Of a stretch of 64,000 nt of DNA, positions 25,768-33,566 are shown piece by piece; position 1 is the stretch's first letter; the number at the start of each line of letters is the position of its first letter. Made by a program: the position numbers and the translations under genes. Source of the DNA: JBHENC01 sp046262295. Its GTDB lineage: Bacteria > Acidobacteriota > Blastocatellia > Pyrinomonadales > Pyrinomonadaceae. The notes below the pieces were generated by a model. That model ran no database searches, was not told the DNA's origin, and saw only the letters and a list, made by a program, of their open reading frames with translations. The DNA is taken from the NCBI GenBank assembly GCA_046262295.1, contig JBHENC010000007.1, forward strand, positions 62,001 through 126,000, read 5' to 3'.

Positions 25768-27831
25768 CTACGGCGCTCTTTGCAAAAACACATCGTAAGC
25801 CCAGCGTCCGAGATCACGATGATTCACACCATAGACTTTCGCTCTGTACCGAAAATGATTGCCGCTTCTATCAACTCTGCCCGATTCTTTGTAGTCCAGC
25901 GCAAGGGATTCTAATCTCAACTCCGGCAGCGCGTGAAGCTCATCTGCTTCCGAAATACCATTGTGATTTGTGTCCTGCCACAATCTTAGCTGTGAGAAGA
26001 TACCGTCACGGTTATCTATCACTCCATCACTATTGCCACCCTTCTCTGACTTATCATATTCAGCTAAAGCGAGAAAGCCGTTCGGTGTAGCGGTTGAAGG
26101 TTGCGGTGTGAAGTTGCCGAACAGTTCTGCGCCGGTGTCTATGGTGGCGTTGCCGTTTCTGTCCAGCACCAGCCACGCATCATCTGAATTGGCAGCTGTC
26201 CATGAGATTCGCATCGAGTGGCCGCTATTGGTGATATCGAAGTCTACGCCGCTTTGTGCGTCTGTGAGATTGAAATCATTGCCTTGTGTGTCAATGACAA
26301 TGGGCGAGATACAGCCGTGACCGAAGCAGATTTGCTCCGGGCTGCACCAATCGCAAACGCCACTATTACTGGCTATAGTTTCATTATAATGCCCGTTAGC
26401 ACCTGCGTTTACGCCAGGCTCACCAGATTCTCCAAAGCTACCATACCCTAAGTTAGAAAGCTGGGTTTTTGACTGCCCATTTGCTCCGGAAGAAGCTGAA
26501 CTACAATAGATATTTGTTCCTGCTGCGCCTCTACGTCCGGGAGACCCAGAGGCTCCAGGGAAACCACCATCGCCACCATTTCCACGAAGCCCCGCTGGGC
26601 CGCCATTTTCAGAGTGAATAATTGTAGGAGTTAAATTCTCAGAGTAAGTTACATTGATGTCGCCTCCTGCCCCGCCATCTCCACCTTGTCCACCTTGTCC
26701 ACCTTGTCCACCTTTGCCCCCTTGCCCGTTATAGCCCGCATCGCCGCCGTTACCGCCTCCTTGCGGACACCCACAACTAGCGCCATCTCCACCATTACCA
26801 CCGTCGGCACCATTGCCACCGTATCCTCCTTGTCCACCTTTGCCCCCGTTTCCTCCCATTCCACCCTTCGCAGAGTAAGTGTAAGTTCCATTACTTGTGA
26901 TGGTATCAGTAATGTTTCTTGCTGGCCCACCGGGATACCCATCAGAGCCTTTTCCTCCAACCTCTCCTGTACCACCGTCCATTCCTGCTGTTCCATCCTG
27001 CCCATTAATACTACCCGTACAATTTCCCATTAGCCCTGACTCAGCAGGATTAGGTGTCCCCGCCGTGCCCGTCGGCCCGATAGTACCTTGTGAACCTGGA
27101 TTGCCGGCTGTTCCATCTGCATTTTGACCTTGAAATGACGCTCTCCTGAACCTGGTATGATGTAACTTCTTCTGTTTTTGCTTCTCAAGCCATTCTACGT
27201 AACCTTGTCCATCTGTGTTAATAGTGAGGTGCCCACCTTTTATTAAATGGGGAGCAAAGCGGCTCTTCAGTGAAAGATGCGAGTATTTAGCCTTCGCAAT
27301 CCTTACTTGTTGTTCCTTCATGGCGAGCGACAAAGTAGTACCCAAAAAACCCTTTTCTTCAACCGGATAAAGGTATATATTATGACTACCTTTAATCACC
27401 GCATTATTGCCCTCAAAGACTATTTTGTTAGCGATAATTATTGTGTCTTCAACAAGCTCCACCTTTTCTGGTAGATAGATTGTATCTGCGATGTGCACTC
27501 CCTTTAATTGATTTCCTATTTGGCGAGCAGTTTGCATCTCTGGCATTCGAGCAAATTGGGGAGCCAACTTTGCTTGCCAATGAGAGTCCATTAGGATATC
27601 TGGGTCGAAGGGGACGCCATGCTGTATAAGCAAGTCACGCGCTGGTTTGAAATTCCGTGCCTTCTTATCTGCCTCTTGTTTTGAATATGAGTAAGATGCG
27701 GTTGCTTCGAGTCGCTGCACTGTGTTTTTTGCATGACTGTCGAATACAGTTGAGATGTTTTTTGATAATCCGGCGGCAAAACCGATGAAGCTAACAGCCA
27801 ATAAGGTAAAGAAAGCAGTGAATTTGCGCAT
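25768..27831 (-). CDS. Secreted collagen-like, glycine-rich protein
   Basis: 687 residues. Signal peptide at 1-20 (FFTLLAVSFIGFAAG). A mixed alpha/beta region (about 25-230) carries a right-handed-helix-like segment (DTIYLPEKVELVEDTIIIANKIVFEGNNAVIKGSHNIYLY). Residues about 240-450 are Gly-X-Y collagen-like triplets, in two blocks, one dominated by GGxGGxGG and one by GxPGxxG, interrupted by SCGCPQGGG and Cys-containing segments. The end (about 490-687) has CDWCSPEQICFGHGC, then a domain with EF-hand-like loops VLDRNGNATID, NSDGVIDNRDG and DTNHNGISEADE. This layout fits a cell-surface fibre or matrix protein, calcium-stabilised; function unknown. The gene is AT-richer than its neighbours. Start ATG 27831 with GGAGG upstream; promoter at 27933-27961. 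Confidence 0.8.
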   Translation of the reverse strand: MRKFTAFFTLLAVSFIGFAAGLSKNISTVFDSHAKNTVQRLEATASYSYSKQEADKKARNFKPARDLLIQHGVPFDPDILMDSHWQAKLAPQFARMPEMQTARQIGNQLKGVHIADTIYLPEKVELVEDTIIIANKIVFEGNNAVIKGSHNIYLYPVEEKGFLGTTLSLAMKEQQVRIAKAKYSHLSLKSRFAPHLIKGGHLTINTDGQGYVEWLEKQKQKKLHHTRFRRASFQGQNADGTAGNPGSQGTIGPTGTAGTPNPAESGLMGNCTGSINGQDGTAGMDGGTGEVGGKGSDGYPGGPARNITDTITSNGTYTYSAKGGMGGNGGKGGQGGYGGNGADGGNGGDGASCGCPQGGGNGGDAGYNGQGGKGGQGGQGGQGGDGGAGGDINVTYSENLTPTIIHSENGGPAGLRGNGGDGGFPGASGSPGRRGAAGTNIYCSSASSGANGQSKTQLSNLGYGSFGESGEPGVNAGANGHYNETIASNSGVCDWCSPEQICFGHGCISPIVIDTQGNDFNLTDAQSGVDFDITNSGHSMRISWTAANSDDAWLVLDRNGNATIDTGAELFGNFTPQPSTATPNGFLALAEYDKSEKGGNSDGVIDNRDGIFSQLRLWQDTNHNGISEADELHALPELRLESLALDYKESGRVDRSGNHFRYRAKVYGVNHRDLGRWAYDVFLQRAP

Positions 27832-27871
27832 GAGATCCTTTGCTCTGGTAGTGGTAAGGAGGTGGTCTAAA

Positions 27872-27926
27872 CAAGGAATTAGGACTCTTGAAAGTAGAAC
27901 GCTTGTTGACCAGAATCGAACAGCGA
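27872..27926 (-). repeat. Duplicated 5'-leader element, copy A (collagen-like gene)
   Basis: Matches copy B at 28243-28295 over its whole length with roughly four bases in five identical and one 2-base gap; the last 14 bases (GAATCGAACAGCGA on +) are identical. On the minus strand it begins at about the predicted transcription start and covers the first half of the leader of the gene at 25768-27831. Confidence 0.7.
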
Positions 27927-27932
27927 GTGCCC

Positions 27933-27961
27933 CTTATATACTCATTATCAGGGCGTGTCAA
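27933..27961 (-). promoter_or_regulatory. Sigma-70-type promoter of the collagen-like gene
   Basis: Minus strand: TTGACA (27961-27956), 17-base spacer, TATAAG (27938-27933). Predicted start near 27926, giving a leader of about 95 bases to ATG 27831. Confidence 0.75.
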
Positions 27962-28008
27962 CTTTATTTTCAGTAATTGGCGCGATTAAATACTCATTGG
28001 ATAAAGAT

Positions 28009-28190
28009 TTAATGAATTATGCCAGATAGCTTGGATTTTGACGCTTGTGAAATTGACGCTGATAGTGAAGTCGAATCAGCTGTTGAAGCCATAACACCAA
28101 CCATCTCACGGCAGAATAATCCAAAGCAATTGAAAAGTCCTACTCCTCCAAAATAAAAAGCATGAGAATTAGTCTCTTGCGATTTCGCAT
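28009..28190 (-). pseudogene. Remnant of a small secreted protein behind leader copy B
   Basis: GGGAG lies seven bases before an ATG at 28190 (minus), which opens a Lys/Arg-then-hydrophobic start like a signal peptide (MRNRKRLILMLF) but stops after 16 residues. A different frame over the following bases continues with a hydrophobic then Ser-rich stretch (FGGVGLFNCFGLF...ASTADSTSLSASISQ) to a stop at 28009. A one-base shift near the T-run at about 28150 would join them into one short secreted peptide. With the duplicated promoter and leader, I read this as a decayed paralogue of the start of the collagen-like gene. A real short peptide cannot be ruled out. Confidence 0.35.
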
Positions 28191-28242
28191 ATAGAACTCC
28201 CTTTTGTAGGTTTGTCTTGGTTATTTGTGAATGTGAGATTAA

Positions 28243-28295
28243 CAAGGGTAGGACTCGTGAGAGTTGAACTCTTGCTAACGTGAATCGAACAGCGA
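28243..28295 (-). repeat. Duplicated 5'-leader element, copy B
   Basis: Partner of 27872-27926. As in copy A, exactly six bases separate it from a -10-like hexamer, so both copies begin at the predicted transcription start. Confidence 0.7.
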
Positions 28296-28301
28296 TGAGG
28301 A

Positions 28302-28330
28302 ACTTTAAGCTTGTAATTGAAAGATCTCAA
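28302..28330 (-). promoter_or_regulatory. Promoter-like sequence of leader copy B
   Basis: Minus strand: TTGAGA (28330-28325), 17-base spacer, TAAAGT (28307-28302). Same spacing as the promoter at 27933-27961 but weaker hexamers. The insertion sequence begins 24 bases upstream of its -35. Confidence 0.5.
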
Positions 28331-28353
28331 TCTCTTGATTTGTAATCATTAAA

Positions 28354-29408
28354 GGCGTTGTTGCATAAATCGTAAATGAGCGCAGTTGTCTGCAAAACTA
28401 CTATGTCCATGTCACGCGGCATAACTATCCGGCATTCCCAAGTGTGTCATTCGGTTCAGCGCCGCGCACCTCACAATCATCTGCGCCGCTTGCCCTTCAA
28501 ACTGGCGCGCACTCACGCGCTCACCGAAGATCGTCTTCACGCGAAAGACCTGCGTCTCGGCCAAACTGCGCCGATGATAGCCCGCCTCGCGCTTCCACTC
28601 TTGACGCCCCGTGCGGCGAATCTCGCGCAGGTTCTCATCGCGGATATGCCGCTCACGTTTCGTGTTGCCGTGCTGCCAGATGCGCGCCCCCTTGCGCGGC
28701 GGAATTACCGCTCGCGCTCCTGTGGCGCGCAAAGCCTCATAAGAGTTGCGGCGGTCATAGGCTCCATCGGCAGAGACCTGCTTGATCTCGGATTCGACCT
28801 GCTCCAGCAAGTCCGGCAAGAGTTGCGAGTCCTTGAAGTCGTTAGTCGAGACCATCACGGCAACAAACTCATGTGTGGCCTCGTCCACGCCGAAGTGGAG
28901 TTTGCGCCACGTCCGGCGCTTCGTGTAACCGTGCTGGCGTACCTTCCATTCGCCCTCGCCATAGACTTTGATACCTGTCGAATCCACGACCATGTGCAGT
29001 GGCTCGTCTCTGCGGCGGCGCGGCAACGCGACCTCCAGAGCGGTGCGCCGTCGGCACAAAGTAGTGTAATCGGGTACGCACAGGCGCACGCCAAGCAACT
29101 TCACGATGGAGCGCATCAGCCCTTCGGTGGCGCGCAACGGCAAGTGATAGACCTCTTCGAGAGTCGCCATACACAGAATCGCCGTGTCGGTATAGGTGCG
29201 CGGCGCACCACGCTTTCCAGTGTGCCTCGTCTCACGCCATTGAGCGATGCTTTCATCACTGACCCAGAGGGTCAGGCTTCCACGTCCGACCAGAGCTTTG
29301 TTATATTCTTTCCAGTTACGGAGACGGTAGGTGCGTTTGGTTCTCTTCTGTTTCACACCAAAAGATTACCAGCACTGCTGTCTCCGTAGCTATTTATGCA
29401 ACAACGCC
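28354..29408. mobile_element. IS5-family, IS903-group insertion sequence, complete (1055 bp)
   Basis: Ends are perfect 17-bp inverted repeats, GGCGTTGTTGCATAAAT (28354-28370) and its reverse complement (29392-29408). The 9-bp sequence ATCATTAAA is present directly on both sides (28345-28353 and 29409-29417), a target duplication of the length made by the IS903 group. Size, end sequence and transposase all fit that group. Perfect ends and duplication point to a recent, probably still active copy. It carries one gene only. Confidence 0.96.
28412..29356 (-). CDS. IS903-type transposase (DDE)
   Basis: 314 residues, full length for the group. Catalytic residues by position: D125 (MVVDSTGIK), D197 (SADGAYD) and E267 in YHRRSLAETQVFRVK, the Y-R-E region of IS5-family enzymes. 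The segment EGEWKVRQHG and the C-terminal LNRMTHLGMPDS are hallmarks of IS903 relatives. The enzyme cuts and joins the element ends. No frameshift is needed. Start ATG 29356 is 53 bases inside the right end. A 337-residue open frame on the opposite strand is a shadow. Confidence 0.97.
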   Translation of the reverse strand: MKQKRTKRTYRLRNWKEYNKALVGRGSLTLWVSDESIAQWRETRHTGKRGAPRTYTDTAILCMATLEEVYHLPLRATEGLMRSIVKLLGVRLCVPDYTTLCRRRTALEVALPRRRRDEPLHMVVDSTGIKVYGEGEWKVRQHGYTKRRTWRKLHFGVDEATHEFVAVMVSTNDFKDSQLLPDLLEQVESEIKQVSADGAYDRRNSYEALRATGARAVIPPRKGARIWQHGNTKRERHIRDENLREIRRTGRQEWKREAGYHRRSLAETQVFRVKTIFGERVSARQFEGQAAQMIVRCAALNRMTHLGMPDSYAA

Positions 29409-29570
29409 ATCATTAAATATAGCTTCACAGCAAGAAACCTTCTATAATACACTGATAGACAGTCATTTTAAGGTAGTGCGACGTGCTTCCACCACCGTAA
29501 GTTGCAATATTCAACCATAAACATTTGGCTTTCGATTCAATACACACGGTCTGATGCTCAGGCAAATCGC

Positions 29571-29600
29571 TGGACAGTCGCCCGAATCGCGTGTTAAATT
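29571..29600 (+). promoter_or_regulatory. Candidate rpsO promoter and leader
   Basis: TGGACA, 18-base spacer, TAAATT; predicted start near 29607, leaving about 70 bases of leader before GTG 29678. That leader has a small UUCG-capped stem (GCGG 29620-29623, CCGC 29628-29631) and further G-rich pairing options close to the ribosome site. The rest of the 29418-29570 stretch is AT-rich with nothing recognisable. Confidence 0.4.
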
Positions 29601-29677
29601 GCTTGGATGTTTAAGTTTAGCGGTTCGCCGCGTATATCAGCGGAACGGACTGCGGTCTGGGAGGGCCATCAGGAACA

Positions 29678-29947
29678 GTGCCATTAGCCAAGGAAACCAA
29701 GGAAACGATTTTGAACGACTTTCGCACGCACGAGTCGGATACCGGCTCGCCGCAAGTGCAAATTGCGCTTTTAAGCAAGCGTATCACAGAGCTGACGGAG
29801 CATTTCAAGACGCACAAGAAAGACAACCATTCACGACGCGGGCTGCTCAAGATGGTCTCGCAGCGTAGAAGTATGCTGGATTATCTTAAGCGCAAGGACA
29901 TAGAGCGTTATCACGAAGTCGTCGAACGTCTCGGCCTGCGCCGCTAA
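29678..29947 (+). CDS. rpsO: Ribosomal protein S15
   Basis: 89 residues, exactly the family size, from GTG 29678 with AGGA at 29671 and GGGAGGG further up. The 16S-rRNA-binding motif is present: DTGSPQVQIALLSKRITELTEHFKTHKKDNHSRRGLLKMVSQRR, then LDYLK and RYHEVVERLGLRR. It is an early-binding protein of the 30S platform. rpsO followed by pnp is one of the most widely kept gene pairs; here a strong hairpin and 423 bases separate them. In other bacteria S15 represses its own mRNA. Confidence 0.98.
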   Translation: MPLAKETKETILNDFRTHESDTGSPQVQIALLSKRITELTEHFKTHKKDNHSRRGLLKMVSQRRSMLDYLKRKDIERYHEVVERLGLRR

Positions 29948-30131
29948 CCACGCGCGGGCGACCAATCTTTTCAAGCGGAAATCACAAAGCGGAGACGACT
30001 TCGAGTCTCCCACGTAAATCGAAGCAGCATCCATCGAAGAGCTTGCGCGCGAGTGCCGAACGTGACGGCGCGGCTTGCGCCCAAGCGGATGTCATAGAGT
30101 AGAGTGAGCCTGTTACAAGCGCACACCACAT

Positions 30132-30180
30132 AAAAGCGGCACGAGTTTCTCACGTTAATAGAAACTCGTTGGCCGCTTTT
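30132..30180 (+). terminator. Long hairpin terminator between rpsO and pnp
   Basis: AAAAGCGGC (30132-30140) plus ACGAGTTTCT (30141-30150) pair with AGAAACTCGT (30160-30169) and GCCGCTTTT (30172-30180), a 19-bp stem with a 2-base bulge and 9-base loop. It probably ends most rpsO transcripts; read-through or RNase III cutting may feed pnp, as in other bacteria. The remaining 190 bases up to pnp hold no gene. Confidence 0.85.
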
Positions 30181-30370
30181 CGCATAAACATAATCGAGTT
30201 ACGCCGGAGCACGGGCGTTCGCTTCGCTCATTCAAAATAAGCGCGCCCGCCCGTCGTAACCATCATGTGTAGGAATCCGACACGAAGCGCGCGACGCGAA
30301 TGAGACGAGGTCGCACGCTTTTCAACAAGAAAGAAATCGTTGTCGTCGTTTGAAGGAGAAAAATAGAACA

Positions 30371-32512
30371 ATGCCGGTTAAAAAATATCTCAAAGAATCA
30401 ATTAAGCTCGGCGATAAAGAGTTGACCGTCGAAACGGGACGTGTCGCCAAGCAAGCAAGCGGTTCGGTCGTGTTGCGCTATGGCGACACGATGATACTGG
30501 TCGCCGCCGTCGGCGCGCCATCACCGCGCGAAGGAATAGACTTTTTCCCGCTCACGGTCGAATACCGTGAAGCCTCTTACTCCGCCGGACGCATTCCCGG
30601 CAACTACTTCCGGCGCGAAGGCCGCCCCAACGAAAAAGAGGTGCTCACCTGCCGCCTGATTGATCGCCCCTGCCGCCCGCTCTTTACCAAAGGCTATCGT
30701 AATGAAACGCAGGTGATCGCCAGCGTTATCTCGGCAGACCCGGACAATGACCCGGATGTGATCGCCATCACGGGAGCAAGCTGCGCGCTCTATCTTTCGG
30801 ATATACCGTTTTCGACGCCGATTGCGGGCGTGCGCGTCGGCCTGATCGAAGGCCGCTACATTATCAATCCGACGTATGACGAGCGGCGCGAATCGCGTCT
30901 TAATCTGATCGTCGCCGGAACCGAAGAGGCCATCGTGATGGTCGAAGCGGGCGCGCTCGAAGTCTCCGAAGAGATCATGGTCGAAGCCCTGATGCTCGCG
31001 CACAAAGAGATCAATCGGTTGTGCCGCTGGCAGAAAGAACTCTATAAGGCTTTAGAAATCGAGAAGCGCGAAGTCGTCGCCCCGCAGCTCAACGAAGAGA
31101 TGCTCGGCGAAATCGAGAGAAACTACGCGGAACGCTTGCGCACATCGCTCGACACTACACAGCAGGACAAGCTGGCGAGCTATGCGGCGGTTGACGCGCT
31201 CAAAAAAGAGGTCGTCGAAAGTTATCCCGCAGACCAACTGGAACAGCGCCAGATGGCAAAGAAGATTTTCGATAGCCTGAAGGAAAATATTTTCCGCGAC
31301 GATATCTTGAATAAACGTCGCCGTCCCGACGGCCGCCGCTTCTCGGAGATTCGCCCGATTACGTGCGAAGTCGGCTGGCTGCCGCGCACGCACGGCTCCG
31401 CTCTGTTTACACGCGGCGAAACGCAGGCGATGGTCACGACGACGCTCGGCACAAAGAACGACGAGCAATTTATGGATGATCTGGAAAAGGGCGAAACCAA
31501 ACGCCGTTTTCTGCTGCACTATAATTTTCCGCAGTATTCCGTCGGCGAAGTCGGGCGCTTCGGTTCATCCAGCCGCCGCGAAATCGGTCACGGCGCGCTC
31601 GCACGCCGCTCTATCGAAGCTGTCTTGCCGGATGAATCCGAGTTTCCGTACACGTTGCGCATCGTCTCGGACATCACGGAATCGAACGGCTCGTCTTCGA
31701 TGGCTTCGATCTGCGGCGGCGTGCTGTCGCTCTTGGATGCGGGTGTGCCTTTGAAAGCGCCGGTGGCGGGCGTCGCAATGGGATTAGTGATGGAAGGCAA
31801 TAAGTACGCGATTCTTTCGGACATCGCGGGCGCGGAAGACCACTACGGCGACATGGATTTCAAGGTCGCCGGAACGCCCAACGGCATCACCGCCCTGCAA
31901 ATGGACATCAAGATCGGCGGCATCAATTCGCAGATTATGTCCGAAGCCTTAGAGCAAGCGAAAAAAGGGCGGCTGCATATTCTCTCGATTATGGAGAAAG
32001 CGATCAGCGAGCCGCGCGAGGACATTTCGCCGCACGCGCCGCGCATTATCCAGATCAAGATCAACCCGGACAAAATCCGCGACATCATCGGGCCGGGCGG
32101 TAAAATGATTCGCTCGATTGTCGAAGCCACCGGAGCCAAGATTGACGTGGAAGACGACGGCACGGTGTCCATCGCCACGTCGGACAGCGCGGCGGCGCAG
32201 GCGGCCTTGGATCGCATTCGCGGTCTTACGGCGGAAGCCGAAATCGGCCAGAAGTATCTGGGCACGGTGTCGCGCATCGTTGATTTCGGCGCGTTTATCG
32301 AAATTTTTCCCGGCACTGACGGCCTGCTGCACATCTCTGAAATCGCCGATCACCGCGTTAAAGAGGTGCGCGACGAATTAAAGGAAGGCCAGCAGGTTCT
32401 GGTCAAGTGCATCGGTAAGGAAGGCAACAAGATCAAACTGTCGCGCAGGGCTGTGTTGCGTGATGAAAAGCCCAAAGCGGAGGCTGCGGGAGCGACCGGC
32501 GAAGGCGACTAA
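30371..32512 (+). CDS. pnp: Polyribonucleotide nucleotidyltransferase (PNPase)
   Basis: Start ATG 30371, with AAGGAG at about 30352-30357; an in-frame TTG at 30350 overlaps that site and is rejected. 713 residues. Two RNase PH domains (about 5-140 and 315-545) surround an alpha-helical domain; the second keeps the active-site pattern (GGSSSRREIGHGALARR, SDITESNGSSSMASICG, ILSDIAGAEDHYGDMDFKVAGT). A KH domain (GPGG at about 574-577) and an S1 domain (about 627-695) follow. The trimer degrades RNA from the 3' end with phosphate and is part of the degradosome. Last residues are a short Ala/Glu-rich tail. Confidence 0.98.
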   Translation: MPVKKYLKESIKLGDKELTVETGRVAKQASGSVVLRYGDTMILVAAVGAPSPREGIDFFPLTVEYREASYSAGRIPGNYFRREGRPNEKEVLTCRLIDRPCRPLFTKGYRNETQVIASVISADPDNDPDVIAITGASCALYLSDIPFSTPIAGVRVGLIEGRYIINPTYDERRESRLNLIVAGTEEAIVMVEAGALEVSEEIMVEALMLAHKEINRLCRWQKELYKALEIEKREVVAPQLNEEMLGEIERNYAERLRTSLDTTQQDKLASYAAVDALKKEVVESYPADQLEQRQMAKKIFDSLKENIFRDDILNKRRRPDGRRFSEIRPITCEVGWLPRTHGSALFTRGETQAMVTTTLGTKNDEQFMDDLEKGETKRRFLLHYNFPQYSVGEVGRFGSSSRREIGHGALARRSIEAVLPDESEFPYTLRIVSDITESNGSSSMASICGGVLSLLDAGVPLKAPVAGVAMGLVMEGNKYAILSDIAGAEDHYGDMDFKVAGTPNGITALQMDIKIGGINSQIMSEALEQAKKGRLHILSIMEKAISEPREDISPHAPRIIQIKINPDKIRDIIGPGGKMIRSIVEATGAKIDVEDDGTVSIATSDSAAAQAALDRIRGLTAEAEIGQKYLGTVSRIVDFGAFIEIFPGTDGLLHISEIADHRVKEVRDELKEGQQVLVKCIGKEGNKIKLSRRAVLRDEKPKAEAAGATGEGD

Positions 32513-32543
32513 GTAGCTTTCGCGTCAAGTAATTGACGGAAGA

Positions 32544-32587
32544 ACGGGAGGTTTGCGGTGCGCTTGCGCCGCGACTCCCGTTTTTAT
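32544..32587 (+). terminator. pnp terminator
   Basis: ACGGGAG (32544-32550) pairs with CTCCCGT (32575-32581), with an inner GC-rich stem (GCGG...CCGC), followed by TTTTTATTTC. Confidence 0.88.
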
Positions 32588-32590
32588 TTC

Positions 32591-32620
32591 TTGACAGGTA
32601 TGCTTCAAGACGGGTTTAAT
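32591..32620 (+). promoter_or_regulatory. Promoter of the PEP-CTERM gene
   Basis: TTGACA (32591-32596), 18-base spacer, TTTAAT (32615-32620), just past the pnp terminator. Predicted start near 32627, giving a leader of about 280 bases before ATG 32906. Confidence 0.6.
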
Positions 32621-32667
32621 CGCATTCCGATTATCAACATACAAGCTAAAACCACCTTCCGAAATTG

Positions 32668-32684
32668 GAATCCCGGCGGGATTC
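32668..32684. repeat. REP-like palindrome in the PEP-CTERM leader
   Basis: GAATCCCGGCGGGATTC is a perfect dyad around a central G; it resembles the GTCCCGCCGGGAC dyad at 11472-11484. Confidence 0.4.
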
Positions 32685-32748
32685 GGCGTCTTTCTCTAAC
32701 GAAAGAAGAAAACAAATAAGGTTTTCTTTATCTTTGAAGAGAATTCTT

Positions 32749-32815
32749 AAGCAGCGCGCCAGCCACAAAGGGCTGTTGCCACCGCTAGTTTGCGGCAAAA
32801 GTCGGCGCGCTTCTT
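32749..32815 (+). promoter_or_regulatory. Branched RNA structure in the leader of the PEP-CTERM gene
   Basis: Closing stem AGCGCGCC (32753-32760) with GGCGCGCT (32804-32811), extended past one mismatch by AAG/CTT; inside are a small hairpin AGCC/GGCT (32761-32774) and a second one TTG..CCGC / GCGG..CAA (32776-32798). The right side runs into TTCTTTATTAAATT. It could be a riboswitch-like leader, a protein-binding site, or an attenuator. It does not match the c-di-GMP, TPP, SAM or cobalamin patterns I know. The 90 bases from here to the ATG hold no more structure that I can see. Confidence 0.4.
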
Positions 32816-32905
32816 TATTAAATTGAAATTATTTGAGTACCTCGTGAAAGCGGACTTGCCCGTAATCGCGTCCGTTTCGGAAGGATTCAAGGAGGATTTT
32901 TAACT

Positions 32906-33562
32906 ATGAGGAATCGAGCTTTTCGCCCCATTGCTACGATACTCAGTCTTTTGCTCGCCGCTGTCGTGCCCGCACAGGCCAGCCCCGTGCCGTTCGCCGA
33001 TGTCGTGCAAATCATCGGCGCTAATCGTGCCGGAGTTCAGGACTTGCGCCTGCGCACAGTCTCGCAGAGCAATTCGACGCCGACGACAAACGGCGTGAGT
33101 TCGTCAACCGCCGCCGCCGATTCATCAACTGCCGCCGATTCGAAGACGACGACCAACACTTCGACCACCAGCGGCATGCCATCATCCTTGATTGCTTCCA
33201 CGAACGCGACGCCGCAACAGCAGCAGCAAGGCGGCAACGTCGAAACCATTGAGACGGGTGATATTTCAGGAACGATCTGCGACTGCGGCGAGATTGCTGT
33301 TCCGGGCGGCGGATTCGCTTTCCCGAAACTGGCACTGCTCGGCCTCGGCGCGATTCCGCTCGCCTTTCTCGGCGGCAGGAACGGCTCGATAATTGAAACT
33401 CCGTTTGTCCCGAATACGCAACCGCCGGGTGGCGCGCCTATTCCCGAACCGGCGACGCTTTTACTGTTCGGTTCAGGACTCGCCGCTTTGAGCGCCAGCG
33501 CACGCCGCCGCCACGCCCGTAGCAAGGTATTGAATCAGAGCACCACGACGGAGGAGGTTTAA
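32906..33562 (+). CDS. PEP-CTERM sorting-domain protein (exosortase substrate)
   Basis: 218 residues; ATG 32906 with AGGAGG at 32890-32895. Signal peptide at about 8-26 (ATILSLLLAAVVPAQAS). A Ser/Thr-rich, low-complexity middle (about 50-110) is the kind of region that becomes glycosylated. A first hydrophobic stretch (about 134-152, FPKLALLGLGAIPLAFLGG) is followed by the C-terminal sorting signal: PEP at residue 180, then ATLLLFGSGLAALSASA and an RRRHARSK basic cluster. Unusually, 11 more residues follow the basic cluster. Exosortase A would cut at PEP and hand the protein to the surface or EPS matrix. It matches the XrtA-type EPS locus at the left end. Confidence 0.85.
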   Translation: MRNRAFRPIATILSLLLAAVVPAQASPVPFADVVQIIGANRAGVQDLRLRTVSQSNSTPTTNGVSSSTAAADSSTAADSKTTTNTSTTSGMPSSLIASTNATPQQQQQGGNVETIETGDISGTICDCGEIAVPGGGFAFPKLALLGLGAIPLAFLGGRNGSIIETPFVPNTQPPGGAPIPEPATLLLFGSGLAALSASARRRHARSKVLNQSTTTEEV

Positions 33563-33566
33563 GCCG

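Noticed and set aside
26640..26880. Repeated CCACC/GCC units that look like a direct-repeat or CRISPR array
   Set aside because: The repeats are the codons of Gly-rich triplets in the collagen-like gene, not spaced identical repeats.
27872..28295. Repeat copies resembling tRNA ends (GTTCGATTC)
   Set aside because: No cloverleaf can be drawn: acceptor, D-arm and anticodon stem are missing in both copies.
28376..29389. 337-residue open frame on + across the insertion sequence
   Set aside because: It lies antisense to the clear transposase; Arg/Ala/Leu-rich composition is typical of a GC-driven shadow frame.
32749..32815. c-di-GMP (GEMM) riboswitch before the PEP-CTERM gene
   Set aside because: Only a CAAAGGGC-like piece is present; the conserved tetraloop-receptor arms and GGACGCAAAG segment are absent.
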